From positions 23,929 through 87,928 of the forward strand of contig PGXO01000008.1 of NCBI GenBank assembly GCA_002839185.1: a stretch of DNA of 64,000 nucleotides, read 5' to 3'. Below the pieces are notes generated by a model, which worked only from the letters and a program-made list of their open reading frames with translations, did no database searches and was not told where the DNA came from. A program made the translations under genes and the position numbers. This document shows positions 24,052 through 32,971 of this stretch, piece by piece. The stretch comes from Synergistetes bacterium HGW-Synergistetes-1. GTDB taxonomy: Bacteria; Synergistota; Synergistia; Synergistales; Synergistaceae. Positions within the stretch are counted from its first letter, which is position 1. The number at the start of each line of letters is the position of its first letter.

Positions 24052-26450
24052 GAAATGCAGGAACCAGATTCAGTCTGTACAGTTCTTGATATTATATCGT
24101 CCTGAACATCCTTCCCAAGTTCCACAAAGAAAGCAGTGTATCCAGCTACACGCACCAGAAGATTCTTATATTCCTCCGGGTTTTTCTGTGCTGCGATCAG
24201 TTTTTTCTGATCGACAACGTTGAACTGGACATGATAGATACCCAATGTACAAAGGCTTTTCAGCATTGCCATAAGCTGCTGTACACCATTTTCATTGGAT
24301 ATCATCTCAGGATCGAGTTTCATATTGAGGAGCGTTCCCTGAACAAAACGGTCATGCGGCATTTTTGCCACAGATTTAAGCACTGCACTGGGACCGTTGA
24401 CATCCGTTCCGCCATTTGGGCTCACTCCGTCTGCAAGAGGCTTGCCTGCCTTGCGTCCGGAAGGGAGAGCCCCTACTTCAACGCCAAAAGGGGTGTTTCC
24501 TGAGACAGGAAGTATACCCGGAGTCATAACTCCAAACTTGCTTCTGTAGCTCTCTATCTCGTTTGCAATATATGTAAAGAGTTCTGCCGCAAAGTCATCT
24601 GCACGGGGATCGTCGTTCCCGAATTTCGGAGCTTCCTTACATGCTTTCAGCACATCCCCGCAGCCCTCAAAATCGCATGCAAGAGCATCAAGAAGCCTCG
24701 ACATGGACACCTGTTTTGTATCGTAAACAACATGCTTAATGGCTGCAACGCTGTTGATAAAATCTGCCACACCTATGCAGATTATTCCGTTTCCTGCGTT
24801 GTATTTTGCACCGCCCCAGGCGTAGTCTTTCGCATTGTCAATACACTCTTCAAAGCTCAATGAGAGAGCAGGGACCGGCCTATTCATGCAAATTTCGTCG
24901 ATAATGTGGCTTGCCTTTACCACGACCCTGATCACAAAATGCAGCTGATCTTTAAGAGCTTTCATAAATTCTTCAAAGGTCTTAAAGTCACGCGGATCAC
25001 CTGTCTGAGCACCTGCGAGTTTGCCGCTCTTCCTGCACTTACCGTTCAAAAGTGTAAACTCGACTACACTTCCAAGATTAATGTCAGCAAGGGCAGAATA
25101 TCCACGCAGCTTCCCGGCCAGGTTTGTTTCTACACACCCGCCCGGATTCCAGTCAAGGGCTTCCCTTAGAGGGATCCCTTTGTTCATGAGCATGCGGATG
25201 CCGACTTCGTCATTGTGAAATGCGGGGAACCCTGTACCAAGACTGATGAGTTCCACGATCTTCCTAAGGAAGGAGTTTGGATTCTTCGCCATATTGTAAC
25301 GCACGGAGAGCGAAGGCTGGTATAGCTGGGTGTCCATAGTGGCCTGAATGATCATGTACGAGAGATCATTGACCGCATCCTGTCCGTTTGTGTCTATACC
25401 ACCGGCACAAAGGTTCTGGAACATCGGATATCCTGAAGCATATTCTGCAGATTTCGCGTCCTGGAAAAGGCAGGGCTCAGAGAACTTCACCCACAGACAG
25501 TCAAACAATTCCTGTGCTTCTTCCTGCGTTATCCTGCCCGCTTCCAAATCTGACTTATAGAAGGGATAGAGATACTGATCCATACGTCCCGGGTTATATG
25601 CGGCCGCATTCTGCTCCATGAAAATGCATATCTGGTAGAAGTAGAAAGACTGCATAGCCTCCCTGAAGGTCCTTGCCGGTCTGGCAGGTACCCAGCGGCA
25701 TGTTTCAGCAATAGTTTCAAGTTCCTTTTTGCGTTTGGGGTCCTTTTCAACAGCCGCAAGATGATCGGCCTCTGTTGCATAGCGCTCAGCGAGGATGACA
25801 ATGCCCTCTGCAGTTATAAGAAGAGCGTCCAGGTATACTTCTTTTTCGTAATCGCCGGGAACAGTAGGGTCAAGTGGGGCCTTGCGTTTCTTTATTTTAT
25901 CGACGATCTTGTCAACACCGTTGTTTATAAACCATGAGTACCCTGCTGTGACTTCTCCCCAGCCTCTAACAGCCTTTTTATCGATATAAAGGGCTCCGTT
26001 ATCACGAAGTGCCGCAACATCTGAAGGGATCCTTGCAAGCCATTCCTCATAGTTGGAACGGCCCTTCCAGTAAGGACGTATAAGTTCCTTGAAGGCCTCT
26101 TTGTCTTCAGGAAGGAGGTGGAACTTGTCATATTCCCTGGTGTTTATCGTTTCAAGTTCCCTGTCGAGGACAGACCAGCAGACATCTGCAGAGAGTATTC
26201 CACCCCTTATTTTGCTGCCTGAATTCCCTATGATCAGTTCATCGTCCCATATTTTTACTGTCTTTTCCCTGCACTGCTTTAGAAAAGCTTTCGCTTTCCT
26301 AGTTACAAGAGCTTCTCCCTGAGTCTCGAGAAAACTCTCGGTAAGGAGCTTCGCATCCTCAAGGTCGATCTCAGGATATGTCTCAAATACTTTTTCTTTG
26401 AGCCTGTTGACTCTTTCCATGTATTTCGGCTGCTCTTTTAGGTTTTCCAT
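24042..26450 (-). CDS. glycyl radical enzyme of unresolved substrate (PflD-like)
   Basis: 802 residues from the ATG at 26450 behind GGAGGG. The glycyl radical loop RVAGYTAFF places the radical glycine near residue 770, and the thiyl cysteine is in NPGGCVETN near residue 439. Cys-Val-Glu is the pattern of dehydratase or lyase/decarboxylase-type members rather than the Cys-Cys of pyruvate formate-lyase. CVET recalls trans-4-hydroxyproline dehydratase, but the surrounding residues differ, so I do not assign it. The C-terminal tail ends SCISCG, with two extra cysteines. Cotranscribed with its activase from a promoter carrying paired GntR-type sites. Confidence 0.88.
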   Translation of the reverse strand: MENLKEQPKYMERVNRLKEKVFETYPEIDLEDAKLLTESFLETQGEALVTRKAKAFLKQCREKTVKIWDDELIIGNSGSKIRGGILSADVCWSVLDRELETINTREYDKFHLLPEDKEAFKELIRPYWKGRSNYEEWLARIPSDVAALRDNGALYIDKKAVRGWGEVTAGYSWFINNGVDKIVDKIKKRKAPLDPTVPGDYEKEVYLDALLITAEGIVILAERYATEADHLAAVEKDPKRKKELETIAETCRWVPARPARTFREAMQSFYFYQICIFMEQNAAAYNPGRMDQYLYPFYKSDLEAGRITQEEAQELFDCLWVKFSEPCLFQDAKSAEYASGYPMFQNLCAGGIDTNGQDAVNDLSYMIIQATMDTQLYQPSLSVRYNMAKNPNSFLRKIVELISLGTGFPAFHNDEVGIRMLMNKGIPLREALDWNPGGCVETNLAGKLRGYSALADINLGSVVEFTLLNGKCRKSGKLAGAQTGDPRDFKTFEEFMKALKDQLHFVIRVVVKASHIIDEICMNRPVPALSLSFEECIDNAKDYAWGGAKYNAGNGIICIGVADFINSVAAIKHVVYDTKQVSMSRLLDALACDFEGCGDVLKACKEAPKFGNDDPRADDFAAELFTYIANEIESYRSKFGVMTPGILPVSGNTPFGVEVGALPSGRKAGKPLADGVSPNGGTDVNGPSAVLKSVAKMPHDRFVQGTLLNMKLDPEMISNENGVQQLMAMLKSLCTLGIYHVQFNVVDQKKLIAAQKNPEEYKNLLVRVAGYTAFFVELGKDVQDDIISRTVQTESGSCISCG

Positions 26451-26507
26451 TATTGCCCTCCTGAATAGTCTCAACTAGAAATTTAGCAAACCTCGAATTT
26501 AACTTGT

Positions 26508-26571
26508 TGGCACTACCAGAGGCAGTACCAGTTTACGTAAAAAATTATAGCTCAATAAATCTTTCTGTCAA
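26508..26571 (-). promoter_or_regulatory. promoter of the glycyl radical operon with paired GntR-type sites
   Basis: TTGACA (26566-26571), 16 nt, TATAAT (26544-26549) on the minus strand. Just downstream of the expected start lie TGGCACTACCA (26508-26518) and AGGCAGTACCA (26520-26530), 12 nt apart, close to the FadR-type consensus TGGTnnnACCA. Similar pairs are found at 27527-27549 and 28564-28585. Confidence 0.7.
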
Positions 26572-26599
26572 TATATAATTTTTATAATTATTATCAATT

Positions 26600-27463
26600 T
26601 TAGGATTCCTGTCGTGATGACATAAGGGTAGAAGCCAGTGCGGTAGAAAGGATAATTAAACCTCCCAATGCTTCTCTGATTGACGGAATTTCATTCAATA
26701 TTATTACCGCAAAAATAATACCGTAAAATGATTCAAGACCCGCAATTACTCCGGCAGTTTGTGCTCTGACATCTTTCATTCCCCCAATAAACAAGGAATG
26801 AGCCAGTCCGGTAAAAACAACGCCTAACAAGACGATCAAACCCCAATCCAAGGTTGTCATTAAAGGTTTGTAGAATAACAATATAGGTAATAGAACTATG
26901 CTTGCCGTTGCCTGTTCGTAAAATGTTATTACACTGCCAGAATAATTTGCAGCTAACTTTCTGTTCAATAGCGACATTATTGAAAAAGTAAGACATGCAA
27001 ACATCCCCCAAAGAACACCTACCGTAAGATCATTGTTCAGGTCAAACTCGGGAACGATCAAAATTACTCCAATAAACATTACAAAGGCAAAAATTATGTC
27101 AATTTTTTTTAACTTTTCGCTAAACATTAGTGGCTCAATAAAAGTGACAAAAATTGGATAGGAAGAAAATGTTAAAAGAGCAATGGCAACTGTCGAAACT
27201 TGCACCGACTTGAAAAATGAGGTCCAGTGTACAGCAAGCAAAACGCCCATTGCAATAACAACTATGTAGTCTTGCAGAGAGGCCAATTTAATAGATGTTC
27301 CACTTAGCAAGAGGTAAATCCCTATTGAAATACTTGCAAAAAATACTCTTCCAAGAACTATATACTGCGGAGGCATGTTTAAAAATTTGCCGAAAAGTCC
27401 AGTAATTCCAAATAACAAAACAGCTATGTGTATTTTTAGCAGACTTTTTATGTGCTTTTCCAT
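26600..27463 (-). CDS. EamA/DMT-family transporter
   Basis: 287 residues with about ten membrane helices in two five-helix repeats (for example HIAVLLFGITGLFGKFL near 11 and GVLWGMFACLTFSIMSLL near 150). EamA proteins export amino acids or metabolites. Start at the ATG 27463, behind GGAG with 7-nt spacing; a longer form starting further upstream would overlap the operator and promoter and is rejected. Divergent from the GntR gene and sharing its intergenic sites, so probably an exporter linked to the glycyl-radical/TRAP regulon. Confidence 0.82.
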   Translation of the reverse strand: MEKHIKSLLKIHIAVLLFGITGLFGKFLNMPPQYIVLGRVFFASISIGIYLLLSGTSIKLASLQDYIVVIAMGVLLAVHWTSFFKSVQVSTVAIALLTFSSYPIFVTFIEPLMFSEKLKKIDIIFAFVMFIGVILIVPEFDLNNDLTVGVLWGMFACLTFSIMSLLNRKLAANYSGSVITFYEQATASIVLLPILLFYKPLMTTLDWGLIVLLGVVFTGLAHSLFIGGMKDVRAQTAGVIAGLESFYGIIFAVIILNEIPSIREALGGLIILSTALASTLMSSRQES

Positions 27464-27526
27464 TAACGATCTCCAAGTGTCCCCATTCAATATTTCAGAT
27501 TCTAAAAGGGAAGTGATATAATTTTT

Positions 27527-27586
27527 TGGTATTGCCATAGGTACTACCAATGCTGACAATTATACGCTCGATTATAATGATGTCAA
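27527..27586 (-). promoter_or_regulatory. EamA promoter with paired GntR-type sites
   Basis: TTGACA (27581-27586), 16 nt, TATAAT (27559-27564) on the minus strand; downstream TGGTATTGCCA (27527-27537) and AGGTACTACCA (27539-27549), 12 nt apart. Located in the eamA-gntR divergent region. Confidence 0.7.
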
Positions 27587-27656
27587 TCAGGTAATTTTTT
27601 GTTAAAGTAGGCTGTATAATTTAACAGATATTTCAATACATTAGGAGAGTTCATAA

Positions 27657-28424
27657 ATGGATAATTTACTCTTGCCCAAAGATAGTACAGTTAGCAAAAA
27701 ACAACTAGTCCAGAATAAGCTAGTACAGTTAATTAAAGAAAACAAATTTTCAGAAGGTGATAAACTACCCTCCGAAAGAGACTTAGCAAGATTACTCAAT
27801 GTCAGCAGAAATGTATTACGTGAAGCGATCATTACACTTGCTGGATTTGGAGCAATCGAGGTAAGGGAGCGTCAGGGGATTTTTGTAAAAAAACAAGATG
27901 ATTTCGGTATTACTGATAACCTACAAAACCTGCAGGCATTACCATCAGAGCTGGTTACTTATCAAATGGAGGCAAGGATCATAATATCAGTACCGGCTGC
28001 TCGGATGGCAGCTGAAAGACGGACAGAAGAAGATTTGAAAAAACTATGGGAATGTTATGAAAACTTCATTAACTGCCCATACCAAACTAAAGAGGAACAA
28101 ATGCAAAACAGCAGATGGGAAGCGCTTCTGCATTATCTTGTAGTAGAGGCAGCTCATAATCCAGTCATCTCACGTATTAACGAGAGCATCAACTCTTTTG
28201 TTGAAAGAAACAACATACTTGTGCATCCTGATTTGATAAGTAAAACAGGATGGATGGAACATATCCGGGAGCAACACAAAAGAATAATAACTGCGATTGA
28301 GGTCAAGGACCCTATTCTCGCTGGTGACATTCTAAAAAAACACATGCTTGAGTCCATTTTCTTAATGGAAAAGAGTTACCCTCATATCACTTCCAGATTT
28401 TCCCACCCTTACTGGGCACTTTAA
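27657..28424 (+). CDS. FadR-subfamily GntR transcriptional regulator
   Basis: 255 residues. N-terminal winged helix (LVQLIKENKFSEGDKLPSE near 24, RDLARLLNVSRNVLREAI near 43, RQGIFVKK near 78) and a C-terminal FCD-type all-helical ligand domain (about 105-235) with metal-ligand histidines in HYLVVEAAHNP and EHIREQHKRI. ATG behind AGGAGA. Probably represses the three promoters with paired TGGT/ACCA sites around it (glycyl radical operon, eamA, TRAP). The effector is unknown, likely the carried or cleaved acid. Confidence 0.88.
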   Translation: MDNLLLPKDSTVSKKQLVQNKLVQLIKENKFSEGDKLPSERDLARLLNVSRNVLREAIITLAGFGAIEVRERQGIFVKKQDDFGITDNLQNLQALPSELVTYQMEARIIISVPAARMAAERRTEEDLKKLWECYENFINCPYQTKEEQMQNSRWEALLHYLVVEAAHNPVISRINESINSFVERNNILVHPDLISKTGWMEHIREQHKRIITAIEVKDPILAGDILKKHMLESIFLMEKSYPHITSRFSHPYWAL

Positions 28425-28456
28425 AAATCAATTTTCATTTTGCACTTGATAATAGC

Positions 28457-28497
28457 GCCGGAACAGGCATTTATCTGTCCCGGCCTGTGTTTTTTAT
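28457..28497 (+). terminator. intrinsic terminator after gntR
   Basis: Imperfect inverted repeat with arms 28457-28465 and 28475-28484 (one mismatch), then a GTTTTTT tract. Confidence 0.75.
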
Positions 28498-28521
28498 TTC
28501 AATGCGGCAATAAAAAACCTC

Positions 28522-28585
28522 TAGACAAAATCAAACAATGTCTTTATACTAATACCCACTTTATGGTTGGTCCATGGTAGTGCCA
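28522..28585 (+). promoter_or_regulatory. TRAP-operon promoter with paired GntR-type sites
   Basis: TAGACA (28522-28527), 17 nt, TATACT (28545-28550). Downstream of the expected start are TGGTTGGTCCA (28564-28574) and TGGTAGTGCCA (28575-28585). The second is the exact reverse complement of the TGGCACTACCA site at 26508. The remaining 170 nt to the dctP ATG hold nothing else I recognise. Confidence 0.72.
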
Positions 28586-28756
28586 ATAAATTGCTTGTTT
28601 ATTATTTTATATTCCAGACTAGTTGGCTTGAATTAAATTTTTATAATATCTGCACAAGCCACTACATTGAAAGGAGTGAATAATTTAATCGGTCACTTTA
28701 ATCGTTTATTATCACAACCCGTTTAACACCAAATAAAGTGAGGAGAGGATCACATA

Positions 28757-29797
28757 ATGAGAACTGTCAATTCAAAAACCAGAAACTATATTATCGCAGC
28801 ACTTTTGCTTGTATTCATTGTTTGTGTACCATCAATCGCAAGTGCCAGACCTCTAAGAATGTACGCGCCTGACCCTGAAGACAGCTTTAAGACTCAGGGC
28901 TTGATTGACGCAACAAAAGAGATCAAAAAACTTACCAATGGCAAAGTGGATATCAAAGTTTACCCTGGCGGTCAGCTTGGTGGTTACGAAGAATCAGTTG
29001 AAGAAGTGAGACAGGGTACCATTGAGTTATCAGCGACATGGCTTACAAAACGTTGGGACCCAAGGCTGGACTTGCTCAACCTTCCCTACTATGCTCCCCT
29101 TGGATACAAGCAGCTGGCAAAAGTAGCTTTTTCTGCAAACTCACCTCTGCCTAAAAAAATTGATTCGATTCTCAATGAACTAGGTCTTGTCAGTCTTGGT
29201 CCATGGCCGGAATCATACGCAACCCTTATTTTTGCAAAAGGAAAGCGCCCTGAAAAGTTCACAGGATTTGAGAACAAGAAAAGAAGTATAAGAGTACCTG
29301 CAATGCCTCTCTACAGAGACACCTATGTAGCAATGGGCTACCAGACAGTAACTATGGATGTATCTGAACTTTGGAGTGCCATGCAGACAGGACAGGTTGA
29401 CGGAGCATCAGGCCAGCCTCTCGAAAACGTATATCTGCTGGGGAAAGATATTGTTAAGCACGTGGATGCGAATAGAAGTGTTTGCCCTCCCATGTGGCTA
29501 ATGATCAACAAAGATATTTGGAAATCATTCTCTAAGGAAGAACAGAAAATAGTCCGCGATACATTTAACAAACACTCGCTTAAAACCCTTCAGATAATGG
29601 ATCAGAAAGATAAGGAATATGCACAGCTGCTCAAAAAAGCGGGGATTGAAGTTGCCGAATACCCCGACCAGCACTTTGTTGAGTTTGGCGCTCATATTAG
29701 AAAAGTAGTATGGCCAAAGTATTACAATGTATTTGGTAAAGACTTTCTTAAAAATCTGGACAAGATGGTCGTAGAAACGAGCAAATCAACAAAATAA
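28757..29797 (+). CDS. TRAP transporter solute-binding protein (DctP family)
   Basis: 346 residues with a signal peptide (about 1-31, ending SIASA-RP). Family traits: the early ligand-gating region GGQLGGYEESVEEVRQGTIEL near 75-95, and the conserved arginine region in RSIRVPAMPLYRDTYVAMG near 177, which normally binds a carboxylate. It presents an organic acid to the DctQM permease encoded next. Ribosome site AGGAGA. First gene of a three-gene operon under the paired GntR sites. Confidence 0.92.
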   Translation: MRTVNSKTRNYIIAALLLVFIVCVPSIASARPLRMYAPDPEDSFKTQGLIDATKEIKKLTNGKVDIKVYPGGQLGGYEESVEEVRQGTIELSATWLTKRWDPRLDLLNLPYYAPLGYKQLAKVAFSANSPLPKKIDSILNELGLVSLGPWPESYATLIFAKGKRPEKFTGFENKKRSIRVPAMPLYRDTYVAMGYQTVTMDVSELWSAMQTGQVDGASGQPLENVYLLGKDIVKHVDANRSVCPPMWLMINKDIWKSFSKEEQKIVRDTFNKHSLKTLQIMDQKDKEYAQLLKKAGIEVAEYPDQHFVEFGAHIRKVVWPKYYNVFGKDFLKNLDKMVVETSKSTK

Positions 29798-29882
29798 CAA
29801 CTAATAAAAACACAACCAATCTATCTCTGTCTGCCTGAGCGCTATTTGCTCAGGCAGACACTTAGGCGAGAGGAGCATAACC

Positions 29883-30416
29883 GTGAATGGACTTTCAAAT
29901 ATGATCACTTCAATAATGAAATCAAAATTATGGTCGTTATTGATATGGATACAACGAGTAATTATGCTTTGGACATCAATTATAATGCTTTCAATATTGG
30001 GCACAGTTATTTTTGCTAGATATGTTTTGCATGCAGATGTATTTGGTTACGATGAAATAGTCCTGATAGATTCCTTTTGGATGTATTTCATCGGCGCGTC
30101 TTACGCAATGTACGATGGCACACACGTCAAAGCAGACATACTTGCCAGGTTGTTCAGCACACACATTCAGGCGCTTATGAAAGTGGCCGCCGGAATATTC
30201 CAGACAGGAATAAACATAATTTTCAATGTATTCGCTCTGAACATGATCCTTAGATCCATAGAAACCCAAGCCGTAACTTCATCATGGAGCATACCTTTCC
30301 TCTTCCCTCAAATGTCAATTTTAATAGGTTTCACATTAATGAGTTTCTATCTTCTTGTGTACACTCTAAGAGATATTGATTCATACCTGAGAATTATTGG
30401 GAAAGGAAGTAAGTGA
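29883..30416 (+). CDS. TRAP transporter small permease (DctQ family)
   Basis: 177-residue membrane protein with four helices and the DctQ-type loop DEIVLIDSFWMYFIGASYAMYDG-like stretch near residue 60-80. Works with DctM as the membrane part of a Na+-driven TRAP transporter. GTG start at 29883 with AGGAG 7 nt upstream. It overlaps dctM by 4 nt (GTGA). Confidence 0.9.
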   Translation: MNGLSNMITSIMKSKLWSLLIWIQRVIMLWTSIIMLSILGTVIFARYVLHADVFGYDEIVLIDSFWMYFIGASYAMYDGTHVKADILARLFSTHIQALMKVAAGIFQTGINIIFNVFALNMILRSIETQAVTSSWSIPFLFPQMSILIGFTLMSFYLLVYTLRDIDSYLRIIGKGSK

Positions 30417-31717
30417 TTATGACATCTGTCCTTATAGCAGTAGGAATTATAATATTCGGGCTTTTGCTCGGAGTATATATCCAGTACGCTTTCCTCGGCG
30501 CAACGCTTTATTTATTGGTATCTTTGGGATACAAGAGCAGTTTTCTTCTGACCTATGGATATGGCATCCTCAACTCTCTTGTGTTGATTTGTGTACCCCT
30601 TTTCATTGCAGTTGGGCTCTTGATGAATAAAAGCGGAATAGGAAAGTGTCTCGTTGAGTTTGTTGATATCTTTGTAGGGAAAGTAAAATGCGGGCTTGCA
30701 GTTGTTGCTGTAGTCGCATCCGGGGCTTTTGGATCCATAGCAGGAAGCAGTCTTGCAACTCTTTCCTGCATTGGTTCAATAATGAAACCTCGCTTTGATG
30801 AAGCCGGATATGACAAGGGTTTCACAGCGGCCCTTATTACATGTGCAGCTCCTCTTGGACTCTTGATACCACCAAGTGCTCACATGATTCTTTATTCATG
30901 GTCTGGAAGGCAATCTCTTCTGGCATGCTTCCTTGCGACCGTGGGACCTGGGATCATGCTTATGTTTTTACTTTCATTAACAAGTTATTTTATATTAAGG
31001 AATAACCCAAACATAAAGACAAGAGACCCAATGAGTTGGGAAGAATTCATCAAAATGTCACAAAAACGAACTGTATCTGCAGTTCCCGCCCTACTAATGC
31101 CAATAATGGTACTTGGAGGAATATACGGTGGGTATTTCACTCCCACGGAAGCTGCAGCTGTTGCAGTTATCTACTCTATCCCTGTAGGTTTTTTTGTTTA
31201 TAAAAAACTTACTATAAAAGACTTAGTGGAAACACTTATTGAAACTGCGTCGCAAACTGGCGTTATTATGGTCATGATCTTCTGTATTATGATGTTAAGC
31301 AGAATATATATAATGGAAGATCTTCCAGGAATGATCACAGATATTATCAAAAATTTCTCTACCAACAAGAATGTTATTCTGTTGGGTACAAACATTATTC
31401 TTCTTGTTATTGGCATGATAATGGACGACACAAGTGCCATACTTCTCTGTTCTCCAATATTTATACCAATATTACAAGAGTTCGGTGTTGACCCAATTCA
31501 TTTTGCTGCAATTATCGGAGTAAACATTGGAATAGGTCTTCTCTCTCCTCCAACGGCACCATGCCTCTATTTCGGTTCAGGAGTTCTGAAAACTGATGTA
31601 ATTGACATGCTACCAACGACCTTAAAATTTATCCTATTTGCATGGATGCCGACACTTATTGCTGTGACATACTACCCTCCACTCGCTCTATGGCTGCCTA
31701 ATTTTATATTGGGATAA
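30413..31717 (+). CDS. TRAP transporter large permease (DctM family)
   Basis: About 434 residues, twelve or so membrane helices. Typical segments are GSIAGSSLATLSCIGSIMKP near residue 110, APLGLLIPPSAHMILYSW near 145 and ISPPTAPCLY-like GLLSPPTAPCLYFGSG near 378. GTG at 30413 couples it to dctQ; the ATG at 30419 is the better-spaced alternative. Last gene of the TRAP operon. Confidence 0.92.
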   Translation: MIMTSVLIAVGIIIFGLLLGVYIQYAFLGATLYLLVSLGYKSSFLLTYGYGILNSLVLICVPLFIAVGLLMNKSGIGKCLVEFVDIFVGKVKCGLAVVAVVASGAFGSIAGSSLATLSCIGSIMKPRFDEAGYDKGFTAALITCAAPLGLLIPPSAHMILYSWSGRQSLLACFLATVGPGIMLMFLLSLTSYFILRNNPNIKTRDPMSWEEFIKMSQKRTVSAVPALLMPIMVLGGIYGGYFTPTEAAAVAVIYSIPVGFFVYKKLTIKDLVETLIETASQTGVIMVMIFCIMMLSRIYIMEDLPGMITDIIKNFSTNKNVILLGTNIILLVIGMIMDDTSAILLCSPIFIPILQEFGVDPIHFAAIIGVNIGIGLLSPPTAPCLYFGSGVLKTDVIDMLPTTLKFILFAWMPTLIAVTYYPPLALWLPNFILG

Positions 31718-31744
31718 AGGTATAGCAAGAGCAAATAACACAAA

Positions 31745-31780
31745 CACGAACTGCCGAGTATTACTCGGCAGTTCGTGTTT
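31745..31780. terminator. bidirectional terminator between TRAP operon and oadB
   Basis: 15-bp perfect stem (31745-31759 with 31763-31777), ATT loop, TTTACT after it on the plus strand and TTTG on the minus strand; it serves both convergent operons. Confidence 0.8.
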
Positions 31781-31794
31781 ACTAGGTATATTTT

Positions 31795-32925
31795 TTATCC
31801 TCCCAAATATGCCAAAAGTACCCCGCCTGCTAGAACTGATCCTATCTGACCTGCAACATTCGCTCCTACAGCATGCATGAGGAGAAAATTTGAAGGGTCT
31901 GCTTTTTGACCCATTTTCTGTATAGTTCTGGCAGACATTGGAAAAGCTGAAATACCTGCTGCACCAATCATTGGATTTATTTTTTTACCTTCAGGCAAAA
32001 AAATATTTACTAACTTTGCCGTAAAAACTCCTCCAACTGTATCAAGAACAAACGCGACCAGTCCCATTACAATAATTGCAAGGGTGCTGACATTAACAAA
32101 TTTTTCAGCGGTCATCGTTGCCGAGATCGAAAAGCCAAGGAGTATAGTTACAATATTTGCCAACTCGTTTTGAGCTGCCTGAGACAGCCTTTCAGTGACT
32201 CCACTCACACGAAGAAGATTCCCGAACATCAAAAAGCCAAGTAAGGAAATTGACGCCGGAGCAATCAGTCCGCCAATTATGGTTACAGCAATGGGAAACA
32301 ATATTAGACCTCTTTTGGTTACAACTTTAAAAGAGGGAGGCATCTTGGTCATTCGTTCTTTTTTTGTTGTGATGGCCATTATTACAGGAGGCTGTATAAG
32401 AGGGACCAATGCCATATATGTATATGCAGCCACAGATATTGGACCAAGAAGATGGGGGGCGAAACGCGATGAAACATAGATCGATGTAGGGCCGTCTGCA
32501 GCCCCTATGATACCTATCGATGCAGCTTCGAAAACGTCGAATCCCAGTATCATCGCCAGCCCCATTGTCAGGAATATTCCCATCTGGGCAGTAAGGCCAA
32601 ACAAAAAGACCTTGGGATTAGAGATAAGAGGAGCAAAATCACACATAGCCCCAACTGCAATAAATATCAACAATGGAAATATCTCCGTAGAGATACCCAG
32701 CCTGAACAACATTGAAAGTCCGCCTTCTACTACTTCCGCTCCTACCATCTGGTCGATCGCAGAAGAAAGGGGAAGGTTTGCCAAAATAGTACCGAATCCC
32801 ATTGGGAGCAACAGACACGGTTCGAAATCTTTTTTTATAGCGAGATACATTAAGAGCATACCTATAAAGATCATTAGCATGCTTTCCCAAGTAACTGCGT
32901 TGATTATTTTAACTATCAGATCCAA
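31795..32925 (-). CDS. Na+-translocating decarboxylase beta subunit (OadB/GcdB/MmdB type)
   Basis: 376 residues, integral membrane protein. Signature segments are GIIGAADGPTSIYVSS near 138, the MIGAAGISAFPMSAR region near 318 with conserved arginine, and NPKVFLFGLTAQMGIF near 103. The subunit couples decarboxylation of a biotin-bound carboxyl group to Na+ export. Alpha, gamma and biotin-carrier subunits are absent here, so it must join subunits encoded elsewhere or does a different job. TTG start with GGGAGG 9 nt upstream. Last gene of the leftward operon from 37977. Confidence 0.9.
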   Translation of the reverse strand: MDLIVKIINAVTWESMLMIFIGMLLMYLAIKKDFEPCLLLPMGFGTILANLPLSSAIDQMVGAEVVEGGLSMLFRLGISTEIFPLLIFIAVGAMCDFAPLISNPKVFLFGLTAQMGIFLTMGLAMILGFDVFEAASIGIIGAADGPTSIYVSSRFAPHLLGPISVAAYTYMALVPLIQPPVIMAITTKKERMTKMPPSFKVVTKRGLILFPIAVTIIGGLIAPASISLLGFLMFGNLLRVSGVTERLSQAAQNELANIVTILLGFSISATMTAEKFVNVSTLAIIVMGLVAFVLDTVGGVFTAKLVNIFLPEGKKINPMIGAAGISAFPMSARTIQKMGQKADPSNFLLMHAVGANVAGQIGSVLAGGVLLAYLGG

Positions 32926-32971
32926 GAAATTACACCTCCCAACATTTGAGTGAAACTGGTTCTTCTACAAA

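Noticed and set aside
24042..26450. Assignment of the glycyl radical enzyme as hydroxyproline dehydratase or isethionate lyase
   Set aside because: Only the CVET tetrad supports it; flanking residues differ from the sequences I remember, so the substrate is left open.
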